DNA of 64,000 bases from Pyrenula massariospora. Its lineage: Eukaryota > Ascomycota > Eurotiomycetes > Pyrenulales > Pyrenulaceae. Under the pieces are notes generated by a model. It was not told the DNA's origin and ran no database searches. It was given only the letters and a program-made list of their open reading frames with translations. This document shows positions 48,401-56,611 of the stretch, one piece after another (position 1 is the first letter of the stretch; each line of letters begins with the position of its first letter). Where the stretch lies: contig JAGFMI010000015.1 of the NCBI GenBank assembly GCA_021030905.1, positions 868,001 through 932,000 on the forward strand, in the 5' to 3' direction. The position numbers and the translations under genes are program-made.

Positions 48401-48477
48401 TGAGGGTGGAGGGGGTTGATGATTTGGGGAAGGAGAAGGGTGGAGGGTGGAAGGGAGGGGGGGGGGAAGGTGCGTGA
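42427..48477 (+). CDS. SLH1: Ski2-like RNA helicase SLH1 (ASCC3 homologue)
   Basis: A single, intronless exon of 2016 residues. Slh1/ASCC3 is the helicase of the RQT/ASC-1 complex that splits collided ribosomes. The start is the first ATG (MANDLDSALRQF). Two helicase cassettes are visible. The first has Walker A APTGAGKT (about 303-310), DEVH (about 425-428), SATLPNY and QIFGRAGRPQF. The second has SPTGSGKT (about 1165-1172), DEIH (about 1268-1271), MSTAIANASDLANWLG and QMLGRAGRPQF. Each is followed by a Sec63-type unit; the first contains FHQFDLPPAVLRNL, and the second ends with a C2-like sandwich (ALKRVGW, then VLSDSYPGMEWGV). The DEVH/DEIH pair and length fit Slh1 rather than Brr2, which has a long N-terminal region and altered second-cassette motifs. 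The C-terminal 90 residues are Gly-rich and a run of ten G lies near the stop. Confidence 0.95.
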   Translation: MANDLDSALRQFRAQMKEMQDAIAELKLSEAQDNAPMYGADVEFPEDTSGKSSPSDIWDISDDEDESSPNDEILDGIDGLRMTEMSDTSGYSQAWLLEKCKESFKFKPELDANEMQQQITAILLAHSSEDELQMSLADIVGYDDLDFVIELIAHRSEILSTPAVVEETNGAFGRLQTKQQREVMIAQQDFDHKHRSLAPAMDRSGPKYPHVYKSHESGSILDSSGKKYALPVGHQRIEREKYEEYSIPAAKVGTVAAGQKLVSVSGMDGLCQRTFKGYKSLNRMQSLLYPVAYNTSENMLICAPTGAGKTDAAMLTILHAISKNTIPNPIDEPAATEFIVHKDDFKIVYVAPMKALAAEVTEKLGKRLQWAGIQCRELTGDMQLTKKEIASTQIIVTTPEKWDVVTRKSTGDTELVQKVRLLILDEVHMLHDERGAVIESLVARTQRQVESTQSLIRIVGLSATLPNYIDVARFLKVNLEVGLFYFDASFRPVPLEQHFVGVKGKPGTKTSRENIDRVAFEKVKDMLRVGHQVMVFVHSRKDTVGTARLFYQMAVEDQCDDLFVPDHDDLAYQRALSDLKTTRGRELRDLVPKGFGTHNAGMARSDRNFIERLFAEGAIRVLCCTATLAWGVNLPAAAVVIKGTQLYSAQEGKFVDLGILDVLQIFGRAGRPQFQDSGIGFICTTHDKLHHYLSAVTQQHPIESRFSKHLVDNLNAEIALGTVTSVPEAVTWLGYSYLFVRMQQSPFTYGIDWKEKQDDPHLVQRRRELIVKAAKTLHQSQMIIFNEKTDDLRSKDVGRIASQYYILQTSIEIFNTAMRPRATEADVLKMISMSGEFDNIQSRENERKELQHLKEESVTCEVSGKVEEAQAKTNILLQSFISKARLEDFALVSDSAYVAQNAARICRALFMIALNRGWGYQCDVLLSLCKAIEKQIWPFQHPFHQFDLPPAVLRNLEEKPASSSVESLRDMEPAEIGSLVHNHKMGNVLTKLLDNFPTLSVEADIAPLNRNVLRMRLFLYPEFTWNDRHHGTAESYWIWVENSETSEIYHHEYFILSRKKMNDNHELNFTIPLADPLPPQVYIRAVSDRWQGAETVTPVSFQHLIRPDTESVYTDLLDLQPLPVSALKNPILEEIYGERFQFFNPMQTQIFHTLYHTPANVLLGSPTGSGKTVAAELAMWWAFGEKPGSKVVYIAPMKALVRERVLDWRKRLTSKMGLRLVELTGDNTPDTSTIRSADIIITTPEKWDGISRSWQTRSYVRQVSLVIIDEIHLLGGDRGPILEIIVSRMNYIAAQTAHESGGSNTIRLLGMSTAIANASDLANWLGVKPSQGLFNFRHSVRPVPLSIYIDGFPDQRGFCPLMASMNRPTFLAIKNHSPDKPVIVFVASRRQTRLTAKDLINYCGMEENPRRFVRMSEDELQGTLSMVKDSALREALSFGIGLHHAGLVDSDRALTENLFAQNRIQVLVATSTLAWGVNLPAHLVVVKGTQFFDAKLGGYKDMDLTDVLQMLGRAGRPQFDTQGIARIFTQDDKKAFYKHFLHTGFPVESSLHNVLDNHLSAEVSAGTITTKQDALDYLTWTFFFRRLHKNPSYYGLEISAEEHAANTVAAREQAEEYLIHLVDTSLNALAESSCVTIHSNGDVDPTPFGRIMSYYYLSHQTIRTVLAKSKSTPATPTFAQVLSWISLATEFNDLPVRHNEDLINAELAKHLPIDPSTNNLLDGLPLWDPHVKAFLLLQAHFSRIDLPISDYVGDLNSVLDQSIRIIQAAIDVMAEQARGPAVRAMIALLQAVKSARWPDDHPLSILPGIAADTQPSLKQPSLRSVAELAAEGRLDVNALTNPRPFPQKAATALTAAARALPAITVAVADLQPERIALGLSRTNGSKGSGEFKIYAPRFPKPQTEGFFVLVADAGTGELVALKRVGWPAGGREGKGRGGKGKVGTRCAVRVPTEEGKGKEVRVDVLSDSYPGMEWGVGMVDVPARERGEVRTVRVEGVDDLGKEKGGGWKGGGGEGA

Positions 48478-48661
48478 GAATGTGGCTATTGGTATGCTGG
48501 GATAGTCATGGGTGTGATGGCTGGTATCTACCCGACTAGATGGGGAATAGACATAGACCTCGTAGAGAATGATGAATAAATTTTTGTCGAGAGAGAAACG
48601 TCCTTAACAACCCCGACAGGCTCAATTGTGTGATATGCTGCGGGCTAAGATCGATCTCTCT

Positions 48662-49696
48662 TCATTCATCCATCTGCCATTGATACTCCAAGTCCTTATT
48701 CCTCTCCTTCTTCGACCTCGCTTGAAACCACTCCTTCTCAAACCCGTTACCCCTCTGCACGCCATCCCACCGAAACCCGGGCCGAATCCCATATCGATTC
48801 GGCTGAAACGCGCCTTTGTACACCGGCTTCATCGACCGCCCACCACCCCCTCCATCTCCTTTCGTTACCACTGGTTTCTCCCTCGCCAAGTACCCTGCCA
48901 TCGGATCATCCCACCTCTCCCTCCTCCGCAACTCCTCATTCATCTCCTCATCCTCCACCCCCCTCGCCACCGGCAAAAACCTCGCTTCCTCCACCTCCCT
49001 CTTCCTCTCCTCCCGCGCGATCCTCTGCACATCCCCGCCCCTCTCCTCCCGCTCCTCCTTCTCCTGCCGCCGCTTCTCCTCCTCCGCCCGCCGCGCCTCC
49101 GCCCGCTTGAGCTGCACGTCTATGCGCCGCCCCGTCGCGTCGCGGTACACCGTCTCCTCCTGCTCGCCCTTCGGTCTTTTCCGCACGGCTCTGGCTTCCT
49201 TGTCGCGCTTGCGCTGCTGCGCTGCGACCATGGCTTCGGTGTCGGCGGCAGTCTGCAGGCCCGCGCGCGTCCCGTTCTCCATCCTGCCGCGGCTGCTGTT
49301 GTTGTCGTCGACGATGGCGGGTGCGTCTTCGGCGTCGAGGTCGGCTTGGCGGGCAGCTGACTCGGCGGCCGCTGAGGCGAGGATTCTGTCTGCATCGTCG
49401 GCGGGTGGAGGTGCGGTGGTGGCAGGGGAGGGGACATTGTCGGACAGGGTCTTCCAGTTGTTCTTCTTGGATTTGCGGAATTCGGCGGAGCGGTGGGTGC
49501 CTTCGTAAAGGATGGGGCGTTCGGCGTCGTTCTCGATTTGGTTGTTAGGGTTGGAGATTAGGGAGTCGTTGTCGTCGGTTATGAGAAGGCCAGTGGAAGA
49601 AGGGTCGTGGGTTTTCTTGCGCTTCTTTTTTGGGTGGGCGGTGGATGGAAGGTCGGCGATGAGGTATTTGGAAGCCAGATACGAGGAGAGAGACAT
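48662..49696 (-). CDS. CWC26: Pre-mRNA-splicing factor CWC26/BUD13
   Basis: A single exon of 344 residues. Bud13/Cwc26 is a subunit of the RES complex (with Pml1 and Snu17), which aids spliceosome activation. The N-terminus MSLSSYLASKYLIAD is typical of the family, followed by a Lys-rich KKKRKKTHD. The middle is a charged, Glu/Arg-rich coiled region (RRAEEEKRRQEKEEREERGG) preceded by ETVYRDATGRRID, the conserved phosphorylation and binding segment. The C-terminus carries the diagnostic YKGAFQPNRYGIRPGFRWDG and ends with GFEKEWFQARSKKERNKDLE, which binds Snu17. The gene converges with SLH1 (184 bp between stops) and is divergent from the alkyltransferase-like gene. Confidence 0.95.
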   Translation of the reverse strand: MSLSSYLASKYLIADLPSTAHPKKKRKKTHDPSSTGLLITDDNDSLISNPNNQIENDAERPILYEGTHRSAEFRKSKKNNWKTLSDNVPSPATTAPPPADDADRILASAAAESAARQADLDAEDAPAIVDDNNSSRGRMENGTRAGLQTAADTEAMVAAQQRKRDKEARAVRKRPKGEQEETVYRDATGRRIDVQLKRAEARRAEEEKRRQEKEEREERGGDVQRIAREERKREVEEARFLPVARGVEDEEMNEELRRRERWDDPMAGYLAREKPVVTKGDGGGGGRSMKPVYKGAFQPNRYGIRPGFRWDGVQRGNGFEKEWFQARSKKERNKDLEYQWQMDE

Positions 49697-50091
49697 TCTG
49701 AGCCTTTCTGATAGGGGATAGAACAGCTCTCCTTCGAGGAGGGAAGCTCGCTGAAAATAAAAAACCAGCCCAGGAAGCGGACGATTTGCCGTTCAACGGC
49801 ATGTAGAAGTTGCCCGCACAAGTTGCTGAGAGCTCAAGTCCAATGGACACAGAAGGTTTTCCGAGCCCGCTTCTTGCGGCTGTTTGCGATGTTTGTATAC
49901 GACACGCGCGCGTCAGGAAGCTCCTAAAGAGGCCAGCATTATAACTCCTTTCAATTACGGCGCGGCTGCTTATTCTTTCTAGCTTCTGTCAAGCGCATCT
50001 AAAGGTGTAGAGAATACTCTACGTGAAAGTCTACATAGAAGCAATCTATCTCCCACTTACTCTACGGGTATCGCGAGATTTATCTACAGAC
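49697..50091. other. Shared divergent promoter region
   Basis: About 395 bp between the starts of CWC26 and the alkyltransferase-like gene. No coding region supported; presumed shared promoter. Confidence 0.5.
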
Positions 50092-50511
50092 ATGCCTCGA
50101 GAGCAATCTGACGATGTCCGAGCTTGGTATCATGCCGTCTACTCCATGGTCCAGCACTGCCCCTACGGACGTGTGACAACGTATGGCCATATCGCATACC
50201 TCCTCGACTATCCTCAGCGAGCACGACAAGTCGGAGTATGCTTGAAGCATCTTCCGTCATACGAAGCGGCACAGCAAAATGAACTGCCCCATCACGACCG
50301 CAATGTTCCCTGGCAGCGTATCTTGAATGCAAAAGGCGGCATTAGTATTCGAGAAGCTGGCGGGGTACAGCGGCAGGCAGCTCGATTGAGAGAAGAGGGG
50401 GTCGAGGTTGATGAGGGGAGAGGATTGGACGAATGGCAGGTTGATCTCGATACATGGGGTTGGTTTCCTGAGAGTGTAGATCTTGAGACGGGCGAGGTGG
50501 AGGAAGGATGA
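50092..50511 (+). CDS. ATL1: Alkyltransferase-like (ATL) DNA repair protein
   Basis: A single exon of 139 residues, starting at the first ATG (MPREQSDDVRAWYHAV). It has the DNA-binding half of O6-alkylguanine alkyltransferases: CPYGRVTTYGHIAYLLDYP, then ARQVGVCLKHLP with the arginine finger, and NVPWQRILNAKGGIS. The active-site PCHR of true alkyltransferases is replaced by PWQR, so it cannot accept alkyl groups. ATL proteins instead bind bulky O6-alkylguanine and bring in nucleotide excision repair. In S. pombe Atl1 this motif reads PWHR; here the His is Gln. The C-terminal 40 residues are an acidic extension (DEGRGLDEWQVDLDTWGWFP). Identity as an ATL rather than MGMT is firm from the Trp. 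Confidence 0.92.
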   Translation: MPREQSDDVRAWYHAVYSMVQHCPYGRVTTYGHIAYLLDYPQRARQVGVCLKHLPSYEAAQQNELPHHDRNVPWQRILNAKGGISIREAGGVQRQAARLREEGVEVDEGRGLDEWQVDLDTWGWFPESVDLETGEVEEG

Positions 50512-51843
50512 GTCAAGCTGAGCCTGGGACATTGAACAAATAGCGTCAAGAGATGACTCAAAAGATGGCAGCGAGAATACCAAGATGATGTGTGGAGAAG
50601 CTCTGCTAATATGCAGGAAGCATGCTATCTGGCGTCAGAAAGGCGAGCTCGGGTGAGGACCATGGCGCTTTGCAGGCAGCCGACTTCGCATTATTGCTCA
50701 GCCGCGCGCATTACTTAACCTGGTGAGCTTGTCAGATGCCTCGGCCGTGAACGATGTCGGAGGTAGAGCGAGAGCTTGGACGTGGGGGTGAAGTGAGGTT
50801 GGACGACAGCTGTCTCCATTCTCACGTTTCACAAGTAATAAGTTGGGTGGAATAATTGGCGTCCCAAACTTGCTCACCGTGACAGTTTTGGAGGGAGATC
50901 GGGCGAGGGGACTGGCATGAAGCGGGAGATCGGACGCAGCTCCGTTCAACAACGTGTTGCAGTCATGCGGAGAGCTTGGGCTGCGTATCGATACATTCCA
51001 TACTAGCGCATACCTCGCCTAGAGCGGATCCGACTAGCATGATCAGCGAACAGATGCAGGGCATCGAGCTGTCTCTCAACTAGTTAATCCGCCTACGCTA
51101 CGCTGTTTAGACATCTGAGGAGATAAGAGAAGCTGTCCAACCGGTTTTCCTCGTCTCCATGAAGCGTAATGGGAGCGTTTCGGCGGCCAACGAGTGCACG
51201 GTGGCAGTGAGGGCGTTGGCAGTGTTCGAGTCAGCGGTTCCTGGCACGATAAGGCCAGATACCGAACCGCTGATACAGGCATAGCGCCGTCTGGCCATGG
51301 CTTGCGCTTCCCAGACCCAGATGACTCCAACCGATGCCTTCGACCTGATCAGATATGCTGCTAAATACGGCACCCGCTCCCTCGTCTCCTCTGCCTTCTC
51401 CTCCTCTTTCTCACGTCTCTAGTAACAGCACATCATTGTAGACCCCCGCCTCGACTCTCCAGAGACTTCCATCCTATTGACTCATTGTTCGTCGACTTCA
51501 TTACACGTCATTTCCCCTCCCTTCCACGTCAAACTTCTTTGTCCTTCCACTCCAAACAAAGCAACCCGCTCAGAACTGCTCGCGTCATCGTCCTCCACAA
51601 CACCCTCAGCCCATCCTAGCGCTTATAGACTTCGCGATTGTTTCTATTTCATATAATCACCTCCTATCAAAGCAGTTCAGTGTTATCGGCCGATTTGAAG
51701 ATATACCTCAAATAAGGACTACTCTCACGCTCCTACCGCGTGAACCTATAATAGAGAAGCGGGCTTAGGCAGGGCCAAACTCAAGCCTTACCACCATCTT
51801 CCCAACACCATCGATAAACCTCCCTCTACCCCACTACACCGCT
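50512..51843. other. Intergenic and long leader upstream of 51844
   Basis: About 1.3 kb without a supported gene. From about 51370 to 51840 the plus strand is rich in C and T and looks like promoter and leader of the gene at 51844. Confidence 0.45.
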
Positions 51844-52428
51844 ATGCCTGCTCGCGCTACCACGACCCTCCCCCTCCCCACCTCTGACCTCCGCAGCACG
51901 TCCCGCGAAACCAACCGTGGCCGTACCCAGCGTGCCAAATGGTCTCGCGGCGGCCGTCCTGCTACGGGCACGGCCTGCCCACATAGCAACTTTGAGAACT
52001 GCGACTGCCACGCGCGGCCGATGAAAGAGCTCGGGCGCCACTTCGCTGGTCGGCGAGAGCTTGATCACCACATTGGCAAGGTAGTCAAGGGCGATAAGTT
52101 CGCCATGCGGCACGACCTCGCCGATGATTTGGTGTGCAACACCAGCGATTCCAGTGCCGGCGAGGAAGTCAAAGAGGCCAGTGCCGCGCCGGAGCCCGAC
52201 GCGGATGTGATGTACAGCTATGATGCGAAGAGAGCGCCAGGAGCGGGCAGCCAGATCCTGAGCCAGGCGATCAGCAAGGCGGTGGAGCGGTTTGAGAACA
52301 AGGAGACGGAAGACATGGTGAAGAAGGAATACGACGTCATTGACGGGTATGAGAAGGAGAAGGAGGTTGCCGGATACGATGCGGATGAGGATGAGTTTGA
52401 GCTCATTGAGAAGGACAACTTGGCTTGA
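51844..52428 (+). CDS. Conserved hypothetical protein with Cys/His cluster
   Basis: A single exon of 194 residues with a good start context (CGCTATGCC). The N-terminal 45 residues are Arg/Thr-rich (RSTSRETNRGRTQRAKWSRG). Residues about 45-100 contain CPHSNFENCDCHARPMKEL, then HFAGRRELDHHIGK and a later Cys in DDLVCNTS: a cluster of Cys and His that could bind a metal. The C-terminal half is acidic and probably helical (ISKAVERFENKETED, then DADEDEFELIEKDNLA). There is no signal peptide or membrane helix. I do not recognise the family; the unbroken frame and leader suggest a real gene. Confidence 0.65.
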   Translation: MPARATTTLPLPTSDLRSTSRETNRGRTQRAKWSRGGRPATGTACPHSNFENCDCHARPMKELGRHFAGRRELDHHIGKVVKGDKFAMRHDLADDLVCNTSDSSAGEEVKEASAAPEPDADVMYSYDAKRAPGAGSQILSQAISKAVERFENKETEDMVKKEYDVIDGYEKEKEVAGYDADEDEFELIEKDNLA

Positions 52429-53378
52429 GCATTGATCATCATGTTCTTATGTGCGGAGAGTCCTTGTGTGATTTGTTTCTTACCTGACTTTGAACATTCT
52501 TGCATGTCTTTGCTTCACTTTATGCACAATATGGATACAGAGCCGCCGAGAGCCTCAGGGCTCAAGATACCCCTCCTCGGCTGGCAAACGGGCGGACTTT
52601 TCGGGATCGAGCATTATCATCATGAGGGGAGCAACTGGACCCGGCGCTTCTTGAGGACATGACCTGTTTGCTCTATTCCGGGCTTGTTATGAATTGAATC
52701 ACGGTGTTGCTGTACTGGTTTTTCTTAGGCGGATATTATCGAAGCATGGTAATTGTGGTGGGGTGGATTCTGCACATATGCCCCTACGGTACTGTTTAGT
52801 ACCGACAATGACCAACTCACGTCTTTCTCTATTTGCGTCTTGCCGTGATCGCTGTGCAATGCCCACATAGCCTTCAACGTGCACTTCCCAGTGTGTCTGA
52901 CTTTGGCGGTTAAGAGCGCCTTCTTCATCACTTAAACCAGTGACTATGATCAGCGCAAGATCGGAAGCCCTTGACTCAATATCGCAGCTTTTGCCTTAGT
53001 ACCCCATACTTGTTGGCGTACTGTGGTATTCAACAAGGCCTTCAAGCCAATCGGATAATTTCCTCAAGATGTGGGGTTCGGCCTGCACCATGATGCCATT
53101 GCACAGCCCAATGATTCAAATGTATCGTCATTTGTGCATGAAATTAGAAAACTTATTGATATATGTTGTACATTAGTACTCTGACATATGCGGGCCTTCT
53201 AACGGTCTTTCTTTGGGACACGCTTTATGTACAGTAGAATGGGGTGGCTACCCCGCTACCGAAAATATTGTTCAGCGATCCTTGCCACCGACAACGCCGC
53301 CAAATCCACCCCCACGGGCCGCGTGACACCAGCGACGGTTCTTTTTCTGGCCTGCCTGTAATATGGTCGGAAGCTGTA
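52429..53378. other. Intergenic, no gene seen
   Basis: About 950 bp without a supported coding region. It lies between the conserved hypothetical gene and the direct repeat upstream of the DUF1774 gene. Confidence 0.45.
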
Positions 53379-53497
53379 TTCGTTCGGATCGCCACTTCCC
53401 AGCCCTCACGCCTTCCCTGCACCGTTCCTGCCTGTAATGATGTTCGTTCGGACCGCCACTTCCCAATCCTCACCTCTCCCCAGCAGCGTTCCTGCCT
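53379..53497. repeat. Imperfect direct repeat, 2 x 55 bp, period 64
   Basis: Copies at 53379-53433 and 53443-53497 share TTCGTTCGGA/TCGCCACTTCCC at the start and GCGTTCCTGCCT or CCGTTCCTGCCT at the end, with differences in the middle. They are separated by 9 bp. The pair lies 210-330 bp before the DUF1774 start codon, so it may be a duplicated promoter element. Confidence 0.75.
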
Positions 53498-53705
53498 TGG
53501 CGGGCCACAAATAGGCCGGTCACCTGCGCTCTCCAAGGCGGGGAAGAGCAACGTCACTTCTCTGACAGGGTCCGGTGCATCCAGTGCTCTACCTGCTTCT
53601 TAAACTCCTGCTCTCTCTGTCTGTGAGACATATCAGCCTTGCGAATCTGCCTCCTTGAGCCGATTTCTTTCTACTCAAGGAACCATACAAGACTCCCTAT
53701 CCACC

Positions 53706-54709
53706 ATGGCAGTCAAAGACTGTACGTAGCCTACGAGATCAGAATGATTGAACCTGTAGAGGACATCCTTCCGCTGACCTCTGACCAGACAACCCATTCG
53801 CCAAGCGCGAGGAATTTGGACCAAAGTCCCTAACCGCCTACAAAGCTCTCACCATCATTACCTGGCTCCTCGTACTTATCACTGGCATTCTCCACACGTT
53901 TTGGGCCCCTCCAGCGGGAAAGCACCATCGAAATCACACTATCTGGAAACAGAACAGCCTTTACCATACTCCGTTTGCTCTCAATTCCGCAATCACCTCC
54001 CTCTACTGGATCCTGCTCCTTCTCTTCCAAGGGGCGTACATCTACCATTTGTACTCGGCCAACGAGTCATGGGTCAAGCACGCAGCCAACGTCGGTAGTC
54101 ATTTCATTTTCCACAACTTGATAACCTTCGGCTTCATCATGCTGTGGGTCCGCGGTTACTTCTGGCAGGCCGAGCTGTTGACCATTGTCAATTGGATCCA
54201 ACTGTCCGCCCTATATTTCCGACATTCCACCACTCCCCGCGTCGTGCATATCGCCGCTGTCAGCGGACCACTGGCATGGAATTTTACCGCTCTCTTCTGG
54301 GATGGTGCGGTCATGGTGGGAGCCCATCACCTGGCTGCAAGGATCGTAGCGAATATCTTCATTTGGTCTTTCCTTGGATATGGGCTGTTCTTCCTCGCTG
54401 CGTACAAGGACTATACCATAGGGTTTGAGTTGAGCCTGCTTTTGTTGTGTGCGTTACACAATCCTCTCCCCAAGCGTTTTGATGAGTACTCACGGATTTT
54501 TAGCTCTCGCTCTTTCCCAGCTTGCAACTAAGGTTTTCGCTCTGCAATGGATCTTCGCATTTGTTATCATGGGCGTTCTCTTCTTCCTCAGCCTCGTCGT
54601 CGGTGTTCCCGGCATCTTCGGCAAAGAGATCAGCTGGCGCCGGGAGCAGGCGGAGGGCAGCGTCGTGGATGCCGATCGGGAGAGACAGCCGTTGCTGCAG
54701 GATGAGTGA
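53706..54709 (+). CDS. DUF1774 family membrane protein
   Basis: Three exons: 53706-53721 (16 nt), 53789-54448 and 54504-54709, giving 293 residues. The tiny first exon (MAVKD plus one base) is supported by a CCACC start context, a GTACGT donor and the family start YNPFAKREEFG after splicing. The body has about seven predicted membrane helices, including LTIITWLLVLITGILHTFW, FALNSAITSLYWILLLLF, FIFHNLITFGFIMLWVRGYF, VNWIQLSALYFRHS, ARIVANIFIWSFLGYGLFFL and WIFAFVIMGVLFFLSLVVGV. The motif TPFALNS...LYFRHST...ARIVAN is characteristic of DUF1774, a fungal family of unknown function probably in the endomembrane system. The C-terminal tail is soluble and charged. Confidence 0.88.
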
Positions 54710-55071
54710 AATATGTGAACTAGCTGCACTTCTCATATTTGGCTGATTTAGGTGCTCCTTTCTGGGAAATAAGCTAGGTTGGCGACTTGGGAGCCAAGTT
54801 TTTGGGACTTTTCAAAAATCCTATTGTAGCCATTCAAATCAGGAGTTGGGGGTGGAAAGAAATGGATGGGAGAAAATTTGCCTTTCCAGATTACAACAGC
54901 CTGTAGATACCATCTTGAGCCCAATTTTACGACAGGATCTAGCAACAGAAATAAACAATTCTACTACTACCATTCCGATCCTCCCCACTCGAACCCTAAA
55001 CCTAACCCACGCTACTTTCCCCCCTTCCCAGTCCCCTTCTTTCCTCCCAACGCCAACCACCTCACCTCACA
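54710..55071. other. Intergenic between convergent genes
   Basis: About 360 bp between the DUF1774 and ABM stops. It contains a telomere-like CCCTAAACCTAACCC at about 54994-55008, probably by chance. No coding region supported. Confidence 0.45.
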
Positions 55072-55519
55072 TCACGTCTCAGGTCCAATCGCCTTAGCAA
55101 ACACCGCCTTGCAATCCACCAGCCACCCGCTCCTCATAAACTCCTGGATGATCGCCTGCGAATTGTGCTCCTCAAAGGCCGCCTTGGACTTGTACCGCTC
55201 GAAGAAGTGGAAGATGGTCGGGTCGCTGGGGGATTGGGAGAGGCAGTAGTAGACGGTGCCGGGTTCGTGCGCGGCGTGGGCCGTGGTTTGCTTGTAGAGG
55301 GATAGGACGGCGGGGGCGTGTTGGGGGGTTGTGTAGACCTAAGATAGGTGGGTGGTGAGGGGAGAGCAGGGGAAGGGTAGGGGGGAAAGGGAGGGAAGGG
55401 AGGAACGGGGAATAGGGAGGGGAGACAGGGAGGGAAGGGGGAAAAGGGAGGGGAGGGAGATTTACGGTGCCGTAGACGCAGAACTCGCCGTCGGGGATGT
55501 CCCACTCCTGGTCGGCCAT
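55072..55519 (-). CDS. ABM (antibiotic biosynthesis monooxygenase) domain protein
   Basis: Exons 55519-55466 and 55338-55072 (127-nt intron, GTAAAT...CTTAG, phase 0) give 106 residues. The single dimeric alpha+beta ABM domain is shown by GEFCVYGTVYTTPQHA across the splice, LYKQTTAHAAHEPGTVYYCL and DPTIFHFFERYKSKAAFEEH, then the C-terminal strand SGWLVDCKAVFAKAI. Proteins of this size are small cytosolic oxygenases or stress-related enzymes of unknown substrate; the fold includes both quinol monooxygenases and inactive relatives. The intron is almost pure C/T on the sense strand, which is unusual. Confidence 0.85.
55339..55465 (-). other. Polypyrimidine intron (polypurine on the plus strand)
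   Basis: The 127-nt intron of the ABM gene is nearly all A and G on the plus strand, with many GGG runs, and so C/T on the transcript. It could form a G-quadruplex or triplex on the template strand. Confidence 0.8.
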
Positions 55520-56611
55520 GGCGGGTCTAGGTAGTTGGGATGTATTGTGGCTCGGGGGATGGGCGAGTCGTCAAGGGAATATCTTAACTTGTAGAGAGGG
55601 TCAGAGAGCAAGACCGCCAGAAAAGTTTCCTGAAGAGATAAATTATCTCGGGAGTTCCACGAATTTATAGTACTTCTACTGTGACTTTTTAATTAATTGT
55701 GGGGTCTAATTAACTAGCGGGGAGCGGATGATCTGCGCGCTTTTCTCGAGACGAGCTTACTTGCATTGTATAGTTGACATCTAAACGTATGCATCCCTAA
55801 CTAATTACGGAGACCTCCACAACTTCCGGCACTTGGATGGCGGGGGAAAGTTGACCTAGCCTGCTTCTCTGGAGGACAAAAGGCGTGAGGAGAACGACTA
55901 CACTCTATTCATGAGCTCTCTTTCGTGTTCATCAGAAGAAACTCAAGGACTTATAGGGAGATTCAAACTGCAGCATGCACGCTTTTTAGCAGAGTAATTA
56001 AAATTCCGAGGTATGCTGGAAGCTGTCCGAACAAGTGGTATGTGAAAACGTTGGCTCGGAAGGAAGAGTGAGCTTCTCAGCCTGCTTTAGATGCAGAGGA
56101 CAAAATATCCAGGAGTATAGGCTTAGTGGCGACTTAAAAGTGGATTATCGAATGTAACCGTATCTATGTGATGTGGCCATTTGACTTTCTTTGGTTCGTG
56201 GGATGGGCGCTATCATAGCATACCGGAAGGTCACCTGATTTTGAGTGCCTAAATAACATTAAAGTGCTTGACAAGCGTTAGGGAAGTTAATGATATATCC
56301 GGCCAAAATCAATTTCGAACCGGAATTTGTATTTAGCTGACGGGAACATATCAGAGACACAATATGAACACCTAAAAAGATACAAGGAAGTCAAACACAA
56401 CAAAAGAAAATTCGAGGAGCAACGAGCCTTGCGCGCAACAGGAATGCATAAATTAAAACGGAATACGATGGAAATCGACCCAACTCCTAAAAGCACGCAG
56501 CTAATAATATACCATGCTTGCTGTGTAAATCACATCAGGCAATCATGCCCTCCCTGGGCTACATTGCACAGAAGCCAGCTCTGCCACTGCTGTCATAAAT
56601 ATGCCGTCACG
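55520..56611. other. Intergenic, rather AT-rich
   Basis: About 1.1 kb between the ABM gene start and the metalloprotease stop. It is AT-richer than its surroundings, with no supported coding region; the part next to 55519 is the ABM promoter. Confidence 0.45.

Noticed and set aside
54994-55008. Telomere-like CCCTAAACCTAACCC
   Set aside because: Only two and a half imperfect units inside ordinary intergenic DNA, so it is more likely chance than an old telomere.
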